Shown here one piece after another: positions 10,074 through 22,189 of a DNA stretch of 64,000 bases. Source of the stretch: Macrolepiota albuminosa (taxonomy: Eukaryota > Basidiomycota > Agaricomycetes > Agaricales > Agaricaceae); assembly GCA_027475525.1 (NCBI GenBank), contig JAMWFC010000021.1:62001-126000 (forward strand). The letters are read 5' to 3'. The notes under the pieces were generated by a model that made no database searches, had not been told where the DNA came from, and saw only the letters and a program-made list of their open reading frames with translations. The translations under genes and the position numbers were made by a program. Within the stretch, counting starts at the first letter, position 1, and every line of letters begins with the position of its first letter.

Positions 10074-12790
10074 ATGTCACGCCACTCTACCCCTAATCGT
10101 TCACCTACGCCACCCCCGCCTGGTGATAACTCTACTGCTTCATGGCTACGCTACGAGGAGCGCCAAGAAATATACGAGCGCCATCAGGACAAGCAGCAAA
10201 TAGCAGCCCTTTTCCAGCAGCGTAAGTAGTTTCCTGGCATGTCTGCTGTCAGGGGACCCCTCATTCCTTTCTTCTTTCACTCCTTATTTCTTCACTCTCC
10301 TTTCATTCACTTCCTTATTTCTTCTACCATTCTCTCATTTTGCTGTTACTACTTCTTCAACACTATCTGTTGGTACTATTCTCAACCTTTGAGGTGCTCT
10401 GGTTCTTTAGCTATCACTCAGACAAGTGTGGGCCCTTCAGCACCGCTCCAGGCTGCTTAGATAAGCTGGAGTTTGCCTTTCTGACTTCTAAAGTCCGGAG
10501 TTTTCCTCCCTTGTTTGCACACTTGTTTGGTTAGTCAATTTTCGAGTTTTTAAGGTTTTGTTGTACTGTACAGTTGTTTCCCACGCTTCAGAGGCCCCAG
10601 AAGCGTCCAACCTGGCATAGGGAATCCCCAGACTTGTTCTCTTTGGATCTCCCTCTGCCAGGTGAGTAGCTACCTTGATATTGTCAGTATATATTCTAAT
10701 ACACTTTGGATCTCCCTCTGCCAGCTGTGTGACTGAGCCACAGCCTCTAGAGGTCACCCTTACATCTGCGTACTTACCCGGCACGCCCACCCAGAGATGG
10801 CAGCCCGAAATATGGGTGCAAGTTCTTCGACACTGACATCTGACCCATTGGCACCGGAGAGGAGTACGCAGATGGCCAGCCCAAGCAGCTTAGTCCAATC
10901 AGCACCTGCTGCGAGTTCATCAATGCGTACTGAACAGCCTGTTCTCAGTCCCGGTCAGGTACGGCGAGTACCGGCAGCACAGCGGATCCATCAAGCCAAT
11001 GTGACACCGGATCAATTTGCCGCAGCACAAAACCGGCACCATGGCCCTCCCACCCTCAAGTGGTGTCAGAACAGGAGTCCTGTGAGTGTTCTCCTGGCCC
11101 GTTTGCACGTCCTAACCATCACAAGTGCTCATTATGCTCACGTCGAGGTGAGCCATGTGAGTTCGAGGTGCCGGTGGCAAAGTCTCGCAAGAATAACTTG
11201 GTTTGCGTTTCCTGTCGAGCCTGGCACAAGCGATGTTTCGTGGCCCAGGCATGGAGAGCAGCGTGCATGAGCAAAGAGCAGGGGTGGGACATCACATGGG
11301 TGCTGAGCCAGTTGGCTAGCGCGTCCGGATCGAGGGCTGAGGAGCCAAGTGAGGCACTGGCCAGAAGTTCATCAAGAAGAAGGAAGGCAAAGGCGTCGAC
11401 TACACAGCGGGATAAGGGGAAGCGCAGAGCTTTGCCTGCGTCGATGGAGGAAGCGCCAATGACTCGGCATGATAAGGGAAAGCGTCGAGCATCACCGGAG
11501 CCGTACTTCAGGGAGGCAACAAATTTGGGTTCAATATTATTTAATCGCGCATGCAGATGCGGAAGTACAAAGTCATCGAGTGCAGGCAAGGTGCCCAGGT
11601 CCAAGGGAGCGGAGTCAAGTGGAGCGCGGTTTGAGGGTTCATCGAAGGATGGTGGAGTTGGTTGAGGCGCAGGCTGAGGAGTCGTCGCAAGGAGGAAGCG
11701 TGAATGTATTGTCTCCGCAGCAGGACAAAGGGAAGCGCCGAGCTTCGACCGAGTTGGTGAAGATAATAGGGTACAAGTGTGCACAGAGGTCCCCAAGCTT
11801 GGACGTGTCGGATATCCATGAAATCCCCCCGATACCTGCCCAATTGTCTATTGATGAGGAAACGTGCCAGCAGTTGCAGGAGGCCCTGGCAAATGGGTAC
11901 CGGGTAACATTACAGCTGCACCACATGCGAGAGGATCTTCAGCGGAGCAGTTGCAGGAGGCCCTGGCAAATGGGTACCGGGTAACATTACAGCTGCACCA
12001 CATGCGAGAGGATCTTCAGCGGGAACGACGCGCTTGGGAGGCCATGTGGAAAGAGCGGAACAAGGCGATTCGCAACAGGGACAGAGCATTTGGAGCCAGG
12101 GACGCCGCCTTAGTGGCACGAGTGGCTATCGAAGACAAGTTGACTGGTTTGCAGGCACGAGTGGAGCATATCGAGGATCAAGAGTCGGACAACATGGTAC
12201 CTGGGCCGTTGGAGATAGAGGAGGTATGGCAGGCGATATGGCAAGTGGAGGCAGCACAGCCATGGCTTGTACAGAGGAGGAACTGGCTGTTGAACGCGTT
12301 GGTGTCGACCCAAGAGAATGTTATGCGTAAGTGACCCTATGTCCCATAATATCTACCTAATACATCTTCACGTCCAGGAGGGGTGCGTCAGTACCGACTG
12401 TTGTTGGACGGGGGTTCCTCGGCACTTGCCCTCATCCAGCAAGGGCTGCCCCAGCAGATCCCATCAGAGCTTATGCAAGGAATTGATCAGTTCGGAGCTC
12501 TGTTGGCGGCACACCGACGCAGGAACGTGGTGGTACCGGGAACTTGGATGGAAGTAGCAGCGGACGCTGGCCAACCCATGCCGATGCGGAACGAAATAAT
12601 CACAATGGTGGTATCAATGCTAGAAGAAGCAATGACGACAGCAGAGACGAATGAAGCGGCAGTTATGGCAGCAATGATGGACAGAGCAGCAATGGCAACA
12701 GCGGTGACAGGTGAAGCGGCAGTGGCAGCAATGACGACTGTGGGAGAGACAGAGGAGGGACCGGAAGTTGGGAGGAGGCCCGTATCGTAA
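10074..12790 (+). pseudogene. Paired-CxxC zinc-type protein with coiled coil
   Basis: Exon 1 (ATG 10074) reads MSRHSTPNRSPTPPPP then ERQEIYERHQDKQQIAALFQ and ends at a GTAAGT donor near 10226. Downstream parts encode a Ser/Pro-rich segment (from about 10797), then a Cys motif pair, CSLCSRRGEPC and CVSCRAWHKRC (CX2CX6C twice). Lys/Arg stretches with repeated DKGKRRA follow. Next come a helical charged region (RRAWEAMWKERNKAIRNRD) and, after an intron near 12330-12378, a Met/Ala/Glu-rich tail ending at 12790. Frame changes near 11.04 and 11.66 kb need introns or frameshifts I could not place. Its exon 1 resembles that at 54023. Its paired Cys motif resembles the antisense gene in element C (47548-49780). 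It is probably a DNA-binding or chromatin-type protein of a transposon-linked fungal family; that role is inferred. Confidence 0.5.
11871..12024. repeat. 77-bp exact tandem duplication (6)
   Basis: Copies are 11871-11947 and 11948-12024. It doubles the segment QLQEALANGYRVTLQLHHMR in the 10-kb gene and shifts the frame. Confidence 0.95.
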
Positions 12791-12920
12791 TTTCTTGCTT
12801 GCAAACCTAAAATGTACATTCCGTATGTCGTACTATATATGATGTTGGGAGGAGGCCCGTATCGTAATTTCTTGCTTGCAAACCTAAAATGTACATTCCG
12901 TATGTCGTACTATATATGAT
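12767..12920. repeat. 77-bp exact tandem duplication (7)
   Basis: Copies are 12767-12843 and 12844-12920, at the 3' end of the 10-kb gene. Confidence 0.95.
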
Positions 12921-13306
12921 CAAACGTTGTAGATAGTGTACTATAGATGTAGATAGTGTACTATACTCAGACTACCAGACTACAAAATACATTGTGATAC
13001 GATATTTTTTTATTGCGGACATTATAAGCAATCAGATGACTTGGATATGCTAATAGTCGATTGTATTTAACTATCATTATATAAGCATATGTTATAATAA
13101 TCAGAAACTGACATATTAAACAGTGTAGGGGAACAACAAATCGAGATACTATGCAATTAAGGCATTTTGGTACTCCTTTAACTTATTGGCAATAAAGATA
13201 AGTTAACTTAACGTTGACGGAGATACTATGCAATTAAGGCATTTTGGTACTCCTTTAACTTATTGGCAATAAAGATAAGTTAACTTAACGTTGACGATGC
13301 AGGTTG
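12791..13306. other. AT-rich spacer before the LINE
   Basis: Presumed 3' flank of the 10-kb gene, with two 77-bp duplications. No gene seen. Confidence 0.4.
13143..13296. repeat. 77-bp exact tandem duplication (8)
   Basis: Copies are 13143-13219 and 13220-13296, non-coding. Confidence 0.95.
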
Positions 13307-13320
13307 GCATGAAGACATTA
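13307..13320. repeat. LINE target-site duplication, left copy
   Basis: The 14-mer GCATGAAGACATTA here is identical to 21699-21712. It abuts the poly-T run that is the LINE poly(A) tail on the minus strand. Confidence 0.93.
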
Positions 13321-13490
13321 TTTTTTTTTTTTTTTTTTTTTTGGTGGTATCGCTACAGTCTGCCGACCGTTCACAAAGTCAACCTCTTACAGACTAGGAT
13401 ATTTTTATTTTAAAAACTTGCTTTCTATACTCCACCCTTGGTTGTGGCCACCTCCATGGAAATGCTTTTACGCACACGGTGTGGGGCTCG

Positions 13491-16400
13491 CTAACCAATA
13501 CCCACTAAAACCACGGCTAACTTTCTCCACAGCCTGAGGGGAGCGACTTCATCGGGTACGAGGTTCGACCACGTCTTCTTTACCAGCCCGGGCTTGTTTG
13601 CCTTCATGCCGAACCTTTCTCCATCTGTTGCAAGGCAATCAAGTTTCATCCTTAGTGTTATCGCGGCTCTAATCTTCAGTATGATCTCTCTTTCCGTGAA
13701 AGTGTTGTCCGGGTCTGATTCTCTTGCAATTCTCCATTCACACCTTAGTTTCCATACTGAGTACATCGCTTCCGAGATTATTATCTTTCGGAATCTACGT
13801 TCCCCTTTATCTTCTTTCCTGACTCTCTTTGTGAGTGCGCACCCCAACTGGTCTCCGAAGGATGGTTTCTTAAAATTTATTCCTCTACTCTGGTATAGTT
13901 TCTCGACATAATTCCATACTGTTTGTTGTCCCGACGTCTTACATTCTGTAAATATATGTTCCAGTGTCTCGGTCGTTTCGCACAGCGGGCACATCGCCCT
14001 GTTTTCGCAGTCCCTAACGTTTTCCCAATACTTCCCGACCTTGTATGCATTGTGCATTGCACGCCACAGGAAGTTTCTAACCTGTCGAGTCAGGTCCACG
14101 TCTCTCAGGGACAACCAAATCTGGTCGTCAGTCAGGAAAAAACCTAGTCTTTCTTTTGCCGCCCACCGTGTCATGTCGAGGTGCACGGCGGTGCCTCTTC
14201 TCTGGGGGGCGGGTGTTCTTTCTAATATGCCTCTGTATGCCACTGCTTGGGTAATTTCTGCCAGTTTTGCCCCAGGGAGGTAGTATTCCGGCGGTACCGT
14301 AGTATCTATTTCGTCAGGGGTAGGCTTGCGTGCACCAGCGTTCGCCAGTCTGTCTGCTTCTTTGTTCCCTCTTATTCCGACGTGGCCCTTAACTTTTTCG
14401 AGCAAAGTTATGCCATCTCTTCTTCTTAGAGTGGCTACTAGCGGTATTAGGAGCTCTCTGTTGGCCGTGTCTATCCAGCCGTTATTTTCCCTCTTCTCTA
14501 GGTACCTAGTTAGGTTGTCAATGGTGATCTGGGAGTCACTCTTTATTAGGATTGCCTGATCCTGTGGGGCTGACTGTGCCACGATCAACACGGCCGCAGT
14601 TTCACCAGCATTATTCGTTTGTGGTATGCTTTCCGGGAGCCATATTGCCCTGTTTCGTAGGTCATCTGGTCTGAACCATACGCCAGCTCCCGCTGCTGCT
14701 TTTCCTTCCTCGTCTTTTATGCATGAGCCATCTGTGTAAATTGTGATCAGGTCCGGGGGAAGTTGGGGGTTCCTTCTGTAAATGTCTTGCCCCGTGTGCA
14801 GCGTGTCCGTCTTCGTGAAGATCCTGAAACCTTCCTTGAGGGATCCTTTCATTGTTATGCCTGGGTCAAAAATTCTTCTATTCTCGTCGTGTATTAAGTT
14901 CTCTTCCTCTATTTTTACTCCCCTATCTATCTCAGGGGCGGTTGGGTTCCACTTCTCTTCTAGCCTCGCTATGTAAGCTCGGGCCGTTTTACTACACTTA
15001 TGGGGGTTTCCGCACCCTTTTCGTCTCATGTTCTTACACACCATACATATGCAATTCTTCCTAGCTTTATGTGTTTGTGGTGCTTCTGGGCCTAGGACCC
15101 GACCTAGCACATCCATTTCTCCTACTGTTCTTATCTCGTGGCTTCGTCTCATGCACAACATTGTGGCTGTGTTTGTTCTGAGGTATTTCTCACGGGCTAA
15201 CCCCAGGTGGAACCAGGCCGGCATTTGGCCTTTTAGATCGTTTCTCAGGGTGAGTGGGTGGAAACTTACGTCAAACTTTTTTGCCACTTGTAGCATCTTT
15301 TGTATTGGTGTTGGCAGCCCTTCCTCTGTGGCTCTTGTATCCACTGTTGTTGTCTGCAGAAACAGGTTGGCCAAGGCTTTCTCGTCATTTCCGTGTACTT
15401 TAGCTATTTTCTTATTTATGATTTTGTCTGCCAGTACTGCCCATCTGGGGCGGTCGTTGTCAAACTTTAGGTACCTTTGGGTCTTCATAATTTCTATAGC
15501 TTCGTTCCTTGCCTTAAGGTCGAGAACTTTCCTGCCCCCTTCTTTTATGGGTAGACGGAGGGTTTTCATACCAACCATTTGCCGGGAGTCGCTGTTCCAC
15601 ATAAATTCATTTATCTTCCTAGTGAGTTGTTCTTCTATTTGTTTTGGCATTCCCTGTACTAAGGTCCTGTACTGGGTACGTCCTCCCACAACCATATTTA
15701 TTATTAGGCAGCGCCCTTCAATTGTAGGCCTCCCCTTATTCCATCTCTTCAAATCTCTCGACACTATTTCTATTGTCGGAGTCCATACACTAACGTTATC
15801 GACCTTGTTACCCACGAAAGCTCCCAGCAGACGCGTTGCTTCACCTTCGCCCGCAATTTTAACATTCTCCGGGATCTCTTGGCTTGCATTTTTCGTCCTC
15901 CTGCTGGCTATCAACTCTTTCCTGTACCCTTCTGCACCTACTGGAACTATAACGGTTTTTGGGATATTAAACCGCGCCTCCGATGCAGTGCACCATTCCT
16001 TAAGAAGCTTTTGCAGGTCCTGGAAATTGTCCTCTTCATCCAGGTATACGGTAGTGTCGTCAGCAAAAAGTGTTGCGATTAACCTTTCGGTTTCTTCCTC
16101 AGTTATTATTCCTCTTAGTTCTGACGACCGAAGCATTTGCGCTAGGGATTCGATCGCGATGTTGAAGAGGAGGCAGGAGAGGGGGTCCCCCTGGCGCACT
16201 CCTCAGGTCACTTTGTATCCTTTACTTATCTCACCATTTAAGATCACTTTTGTGTAGGCATCGCTATATAGTGCTTTTATCGTATCAATGAATTCCTTCG
16301 GAATACCAAATCTTTTCATCGCTCTCCAGAGGAACACGTGTAGGATTTTATCGTAGGCTTTCTCTTGATCTAAACACACAATCATACCATTTCTCTCTGT

Positions 16401-18453
16401 TAGTTCACACCAGTTTATAACCGTTCTAGCTAGTTCTGTCTGGTCCTCAATCCTTCGCCCACGCATAAACCCAGCCTGGTCGCGGTGGATTATGTCTGGA
16501 GCAATCTCTCCTAGCTTTAAGGTCAGAGCTTTAGTCATGATTTTATAGTCCGTATTCAGTACTGTTATAGGACGGTAGTTCCCTATATTTGTTTTGTCCC
16601 CTTTCTTATATAACGGGCACATCCAGCCTTCTGCAAATTTTGTCCCGCTTTCCATCCCATGTAATTGGATGTCTTGGAAAACTCTGGTCATTGCTCCGGC
16701 TATGTCAAAACCTTGCTTCTCTTCTTTCTGGGCATCCTCATACCGTAACGTAAGTTCTTTCCATAGTTCGTGCACGATGCCATCGAGGCCTGCAGCTTTC
16801 CCAGAGTGGAGCTTGCTTATAGCAGTTTCCACTTCATCTCTCGTTATTAACGCGCTCAAGACTTCTTTCTGTTCAGCTTTTATCTTTGTCTTTATCTTTG
16901 ACAGGACCTTTCTCATTTTTCTTCGGTGGTCACTCCGGTTTGCTGGCATGTCCTCTTCCTGTAGTTTTTTATGGTGTTCTTCTGCCAGTTCAGCCATCTT
17001 TTCCGATTTTCTTTCTAGCTCATTTTCGTTTGGGCTGAGCTTATGTAGTGCGGGTATGCAGTCTCTGGTCTTCTGTTCCTTATTCATGTTTATCCAAGGC
17101 TTGGTCACTGTCTCACCATATAGGAAGAAACTCGTTGCCACCGTATCCCGCGCTCTTGCAAAACGTAGCATTTCTAGGTTCTTGATTCTTTCATCAAGGA
17201 TGGCCGCTTCTTCTCTCCTGAGGTCTTCACCCAACTGCGTGTTGTTTAGAATTTCTTTCCTATTGCTTTTTAGTGCGTTTATATCACGCAGGATTTTTGG
17301 CTTGGTCTCTTTCGACCGCTGTCTTATGATTTCTATTATCTTGTCTTTAAAGGACTTGTGTAGACGTTGCGGATTTTCCCATTCGGTACGGCTCTCTTTG
17401 CACATATCCAGTCTCTTCTGATGTTCAATTCCAAGTTTCTCGATTCTATCGATGAGTTCGTCGTCCTTTAGCAGGTGAACCGGCATGGCATATCTTCCTT
17501 TACCGATGTATGGTTGCCAGGGGTTTAGTAGAGTCATTGATATCATTGCGTGATCCGTGTTTATGCCGGAATGATCTATTTTCCAATCCCAACTGTATGC
17601 GAGGAGGGATTCCTCTAGATATATTCGGTCTATTCTAGATTGTATTGGTCTATTTATCATTTGGTACGTGAAGTCTATTGTTGTTGGGTTCTCTCATCTC
17701 CATCCATCCGCTATATCCAGGTGTGTTTTTAGCGCGGTTAGTGCTCTCGTGGTTCCTGCTGGGTCAGTGTGTGCGGGTAACCTGTCTATTGCCTCTTCGA
17801 CCATGTTCATATCACCCAACATAACGTTTGGTCTCGGTATACTGGGACGTGAGGTCCAAAACGTTTTTAGCCTTCGCCAGAACTTTTTGTTTTCTCCTGG
17901 TCCATTTGGGGCGTAGACATTCAGGCAACTCAGTGTTTTTTCCTCGAACCATGGGATTTCTAATGTGATTGCCCTTCCGGGGATAAGTTCTCACAACCTC
18001 GCCTCTTGCCATCTCGTAGTTCGTTTATTCAGGATAAAGGCGACTCCCATCGCGTTTGGGTGCGTTGGGTCAGAGCTCGTTAGTATTTTCATTTGCCTTT
18101 GGAAGAGCTCTTCAATTTCTTCCCTCTTACTTTCGTCGATATGGGTTTCTTGTACAGCCAAAATGTCGATTTTTCTTTCTCTCATCAGTTGGCGTAGTTC
18201 ACGCCATTTTGCTGCGGTAGATGAGGAGCTCCCTCCTTTTATGTTTAGCGAAGCGAAACTTAGCGCTCCTCTACTGCTCTTGCCCTTTCTCGGAGTCCTG
18301 GAAGGTGGGCTTATCCTTCCTGTCGTTGTTTCCGACCCCTCTGCAGAGAGAGTTCATGTTAGAGATTCCTCTGCCGGGGGCTGGTTATATCGCGATCCAT
18401 CGCCGATCCCTCTCAGGCCGTCCTCAGGGTCATGGATGATGGTTTGGCCGTAG
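13491..18453 (-). pseudogene. LINE ORF2: endonuclease-RT-RNase H
   Basis: Minus-strand order: an APE-type endonuclease (SFASLNIKGG, LAVQETHID, FTYQM, SRIDRIY, TDHAMI); reverse transcriptase with DQAGFMRGRRIEDQTELART, GVRQGDPLSC and the catalytic FADD; a Cys/His segment (CMVCKNMRRKGCGNPHKC); RNase H (IYTDGSCIKD, NNAGETAA, SDSQITID, GHVGIRGNKEADRLAN); and a terminal CPLCETTETLEHIFTEC finger. Three in-frame TGAs interrupt it, at plus TCA 17991-17993, 17694-17696 and 16203-16205. The last sits where related RTs have Arg before GVRQGDP, so each is best explained as CGA to TGA. A further TGA near 18360 lies in the N-terminal linker. Stop at 13491. The exact start is unclear and may lie upstream of 18453. 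Confidence 0.88.
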
Positions 18454-18546
18454 TCCCCTCCTGCCTGAGCGGGGAGTATACCATTGCCTGTAGTCGTCTC
18501 CCATATTTGTGTTTCATTTCTATTTGTGACAGGTAGTGGTTTTGGA

Positions 18547-18700
18547 CAATGTTCAAGTGGTTTAGACTTTCACTTTAGCAGGAGTGCTGCGCGGCACTGC
18601 CCGTCGTGAATACGACTGCCGCCCAATGTTCAAGTGGTTTAGACTTTCACTTTAGCAGGAGTGCTGCGCGGCACTGCCCGTCGTGAATACGACTGCCGCC
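18547..18700. repeat. 77-bp exact tandem duplication (9)
   Basis: Copies are 18547-18623 and 18624-18700, between LINE ORF1 and ORF2. Confidence 0.95.
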
Positions 18701-20026
18701 TGGACTTTCCTAGCCCAGCGAGGGGGCCAAGTTCAGATTACCTGTCGTTCGAAAACCCAGTAAATTCATCCTTACTTCTTTAGCCCTGAAAAACAGCTGG
18801 AAAAAAATCGTAATCATTTATAATCATTTGCAAGTTGTTGTTCACAGATTTCACTGTCGGGGGGGGGGGGGGGGGTTATCTACGCTCACGTCTGCCTCTG
18901 CTGGACTCTGCATTCCGGCCTCCGTTTCTCCAGCTTTCAGCCCGATGTTCATGTCTGTTTCCGTCGCCCTGGTAAATTTTTCCCTCTTTGTTTGACGTTG
19001 CGAATTCGACAGTTTCTTCTATTTTACCGGCTCCTTTATTTCCGAACCAGTCCGCCATCAACACGTACGCACATTGTGTAGGGTTGTGGTCCGCACCCTT
19101 GCAATTGTAGCAGTGGGGTCGGAACCTTTCATCCACCAGAGTCGCACTACCGCAGTCCATGTCAATAAATTTGGTCTCCCTAATGTGTTGGATAAGGACG
19201 AAATAGCTTGTCCAGGTGATCGGGGGGGTTTGCCAGAAAAAAACGTTCCACGTTGGCTTCCTGGGTCTGTACATGGATAAGCGGTCTACCGTTTCCTCCC
19301 CTTTCACCAGGTAGACCTCCAGGTTTCGTAGGATTTCGATTGCGGGATCTACGTTGTGTTGTGACGTTTCATCTCCTACGAGCTTGCTCTTGAGAAGGAT
19401 CACGGTCGACTCATCACCCACCAGGGTCCTCCTCACGATATCCGATGCGACTTCCTCTGAGTCTCGAATTGCGTCGGGATTCCTGATGCTCAGGGTGAAG
19501 CCCTCAATTGTGCATAAGAAGTGGGGGGTGGGTGGGTTGTAAGGGAGGAAGAAAGCGGACGCATCTGGTGTCGACATGATAGGGTAGGCTTTTAAGATTT
19601 CGTGTGCCTCTTCTGTTATGTCGGACACAAGGAAGTGGTAGGGCGGTTTAAACCTGTCGTTGCCTCTGCGTTTCGAGTTGATATCCTTTTCCTGCTGGGG
19701 TGTCGAGAGCCTGGCTCGTTCGCCCGTCATTTTCTGGATGAGCTCTTCGATCTTTTCGCTCGACGTCATCAGATCTGCCGTGTTGCTGGCCTGCCATTCT
19801 CGGACCCATACTTTAGGTTCGGGGTAAGAGTCGAAGTGATCCCTCTGCTCAGGCAACAGGTTATACCATGGGGGGGTGGATATATGTATGGTCGGGAAAC
19901 CCCCGACTGGGGGTTTAGTGTGGGTCAGGTCGTCGGGGAGCTGGGGAGGCTGTTTAGTTGGTTCGGGGAGCTCTGTCGACCCTGCCGTTTTGGCCGATTC
20001 TGGAATCGCGGGTTGTTTCCGCGTAC

Positions 20027-20907
20027 TGTCAGGTTCCGCTGAGTCGGGGGCTTTCCGGGAAAGCAACGCCCTTACGATGCGGACTTGACCTACGAATACT
20101 CGGGTGTCTGGAACTCCGGGACTAGGATTCCGGGGTTCAAGACGTGGACAGGGAAATCCCGGGAGAGGGGACTTGGTCCGGGGGTTTTGGGTGGATGGGT
20201 AACGGGGAAGTTCGGGTAGGGGTCGAGTCGTGAACCGGGGGTTCTAAGACGAGACCAAGTTAGTAAGTTAAAGTCGCGAAGTGCGTACCAAAGCTTAGAG
20301 CACGCGATTATCCAAGCGTGCCAGTCAAGCGTGCCAGTCAATGCGTACCAGTCAAATAGAGGGCACGCAACAATCCAAGTAAAGCAGAGTAACAGTATAT
20401 GTAATATCAAGACTGGCGAATACAGTGGGGAGCTATGCTATAAGTACTACAGGAACGTGTCTCGGGGTTCTGGGGTGTCTAGGATGAGTTCCGGGGGCCA
20501 TTGAGTAGCGGGCAGGGACTGTATACCAGGATCGCGCGTGTGGGGACGCGCGATCAATTGGCGTGGAGGGAGTTGTGATGCGTGGTGCGTGATGCGTGAT
20601 GGCCGCGCCGCGAGATCCGATCGTTGATGGCGGTTGGTCCCGGGGTCCATGATGCAAGGGTCCCGGGGGGCTGGCTGATGGTGATCGTTGACGGATGATG
20701 GCGGCCGTTGATGCGTGTGATGGCGGTGCCGGTAGTAGTGATGGCGGGGCGCGTTCTGCGGGGTCGGGGGGAGGGTTAGCGGGTGGGGTTCCGGGGGTGT
20801 CTCGGGGTGGATCCGGAGGGGGTCGTGACACTCTGCGGGGTCGGGGGGAGGGTTAGCGGGTGGGGTTCCGGGGGTGTCTCGGGGTGGATCCGGAGGGGGT
20901 CGTGACA
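20027..20907 (+). mobile_element. Solo LTR-A, copy 1
   Basis: Begins TGTCAGGTTCCGCTGAG and ends GGGTCGTGACA, with short TGTCA/TGACA terminal inversions. Target duplication is CGTAC at 20022-20026 and 20908-20912. A 77-bp duplication at its right end inflates the length from about 804 to 881 bp. Three other copies in the window share the sequence and orientation. No internal region is present, so it is the product of LTR-LTR recombination. Confidence 0.92.
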
Positions 20908-20908
20908 C
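20755..20908. repeat. 77-bp exact tandem duplication (10)
   Basis: Copies are 20755-20831 and 20832-20908. It doubles the right end of solo LTR-A copy 1. Confidence 0.95.
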
Positions 20909-21698
20909 GTACGTCGTACAATCCAGGCGGGGTCTGCCTTCTTTCCAAGGGCTGGGGCCTCGGCTAGTCGTGGGGTCGACTCCCTGTTTACGCTTGGGGC
21001 CGGGGATGGGGAGGTTGGTATGCAGTCGTTTACCATAGTTTCGTCGCCGTCCAGATCCATATCGTGTACATTCTCGCTCAGTGTCGTCTCCTGCGTTAAG
21101 CTCGGTTGTGGTGAGGCTTTGGGAGGCGAAAGGCTCATTATATCGTTATCCGACTCTTCCATGTCTGAGGCTGGCTGGGGACTCGTGATTTGCCTCCTCT
21201 TCTTATCGTGGCTCCTGACTCCGCGTTGTTTCTGTGGGCTGGCTGATTGTGCGCGCTTGCGTAGGTCGCTGTTCTTGGTCATAGGTAGGGGGGGGTTTTC
21301 CTCGCATTTGTCTATCATGTTCCAAATTTATGTCAGCGCTTGGATGATTCTTTGGATGCCGTTTATTCACCCTGGATCTCATTTTGATCCAGGCTGTGTA
21401 AGTGGGTGTATGTTCCGGTCATTTTTACACGCTTACTTTATTTGGGCATTTGTGTGAAAGTTCGTTCTCTCCTGGGTGGTGGAGAGGTGGTTGTCGCTCG
21501 CCTTCTGCTGGTCTTTGGCTCCTTAGCCCTTCTCCTTCCGCGTTAGGGCTTCTGGAGGGATAGTCTAGGGGGGGGCCGACCTCTGCTACCCAGGCAGCTT
21601 CTCCCTAAGGAGGAAAAAAGGGCATACCGGCCCATTTGGGCACGGCAGCGGCATCAGGGTCAGTGATGCAGGTGGTGGTTCATGGTCAAGGGGCCCCC

Positions 21699-21712
21699 GC
21701 ATGAAGACATTA
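21699..21712. repeat. LINE target-site duplication, right copy
   Basis: GCATGAAGACATTA, identical to 13307-13320; marks the LINE 5' end at 21698. Confidence 0.93.
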
Positions 21713-22189
21713 TATCCGAAAATATGAATGGTTGACTAGTAGTAAGTATCAATGTAATTATTAACTGTACCAATACCAATGATTAATAACGGAGCTTCTA
21801 CTAATATTATGAAACACCGTTCCACTAAAGATGGTTAATCAATAAGAGCTTTAATGCCAATAGAGCAAATGCAACGTACCTTTCAACGTTCCTCCTGAGA
21901 ATTACGCCTAATGCTCCAATGATGGAGGACGCGCCGATCTACAGTCAGACGCGGAGAAAAAATAAAATAAAATAAGCCACATAAGCCCAGCAGCGTGTGT
22001 TTAGTCTTGACGTCCAGATACAGGTATAGAACGGTTAGATAGATATTGTACTAACTACAATAAAAAGAACTAGAAATAGAACATTTAATAATAGGGTTTT
22101 GACATGTATCAAGTGAACATCCCTATAGTCAATCATGAAAATATTGGCCTTGTCTATGCCAGATCCACTTGACGAGGTATCGTCACGTT
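21713..22189. other. AT-rich unique sequence
   Basis: Pre-insertion flank of the LINE. No gene or repeat recognised. Confidence 0.4.

Larger units (their letters stand above)
18876..21318 (-). pseudogene. LINE ORF1 (gag-like) split by solo LTR
   Basis: The nucleocapsid-like ORF1 starts MIDKCEENPPLPMTKNSDL at 21318. It runs through a Ser/Pro-rich region to PAWIVRRT, where solo LTR-A copy 1 (20027-20907) is inserted. It then continues in the same frame as RKQPAIPESAKTAG. The C-terminal half has a structured domain and a CCHC knuckle, CYNCKGADHNPTQC, then an Arg/Gly-rich basic tail ending at 18876. Removing the LTR and one 5-bp duplication restores a single frame, so ORF1 was intact when the LTR landed. 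It would bind LINE RNA in the RNP. A G-run near 18860-18877 lies just after the stop on the minus strand. Confidence 0.85.
13321..21698 (-). mobile_element. Full-length Tad1-like LINE with nested solo LTR
   Basis: A non-LTR retrotransposon on the minus strand. Its 3' end is a 22-base poly(A) (T-run 13321-13342). ORF2 carries endonuclease, reverse transcriptase and RNase H, and ORF1 has a zinc knuckle; about 380 bases of 5' leader lie at 21319-21698. Identical 14-bp duplications flank it, so both ends are exact and it was probably not 5'-truncated. Total length is 8,378 bp, including solo LTR-A copy 1 and two 77-bp duplications. APE endonuclease plus RNase H fits the Tad1 group known from fungi. 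It is dead: several in-frame TGAs in ORF2 and an LTR in ORF1. Confidence 0.93.

Noticed and set aside
15028..16257. Long plus-strand ORF of about 409 codons opposite LINE ORF2
   Set aside because: It is the complement of the RT/RNase H coding region, has no recognisable domain and a composition typical of antisense shadows. The same applies to 16594-17421.
20433..20908. Pro/His-rich minus-strand ORFs in LTR-A
   Set aside because: These are reading-frame artefacts of the GC-rich LTR and recur in every LTR-A copy with disrupted frames.
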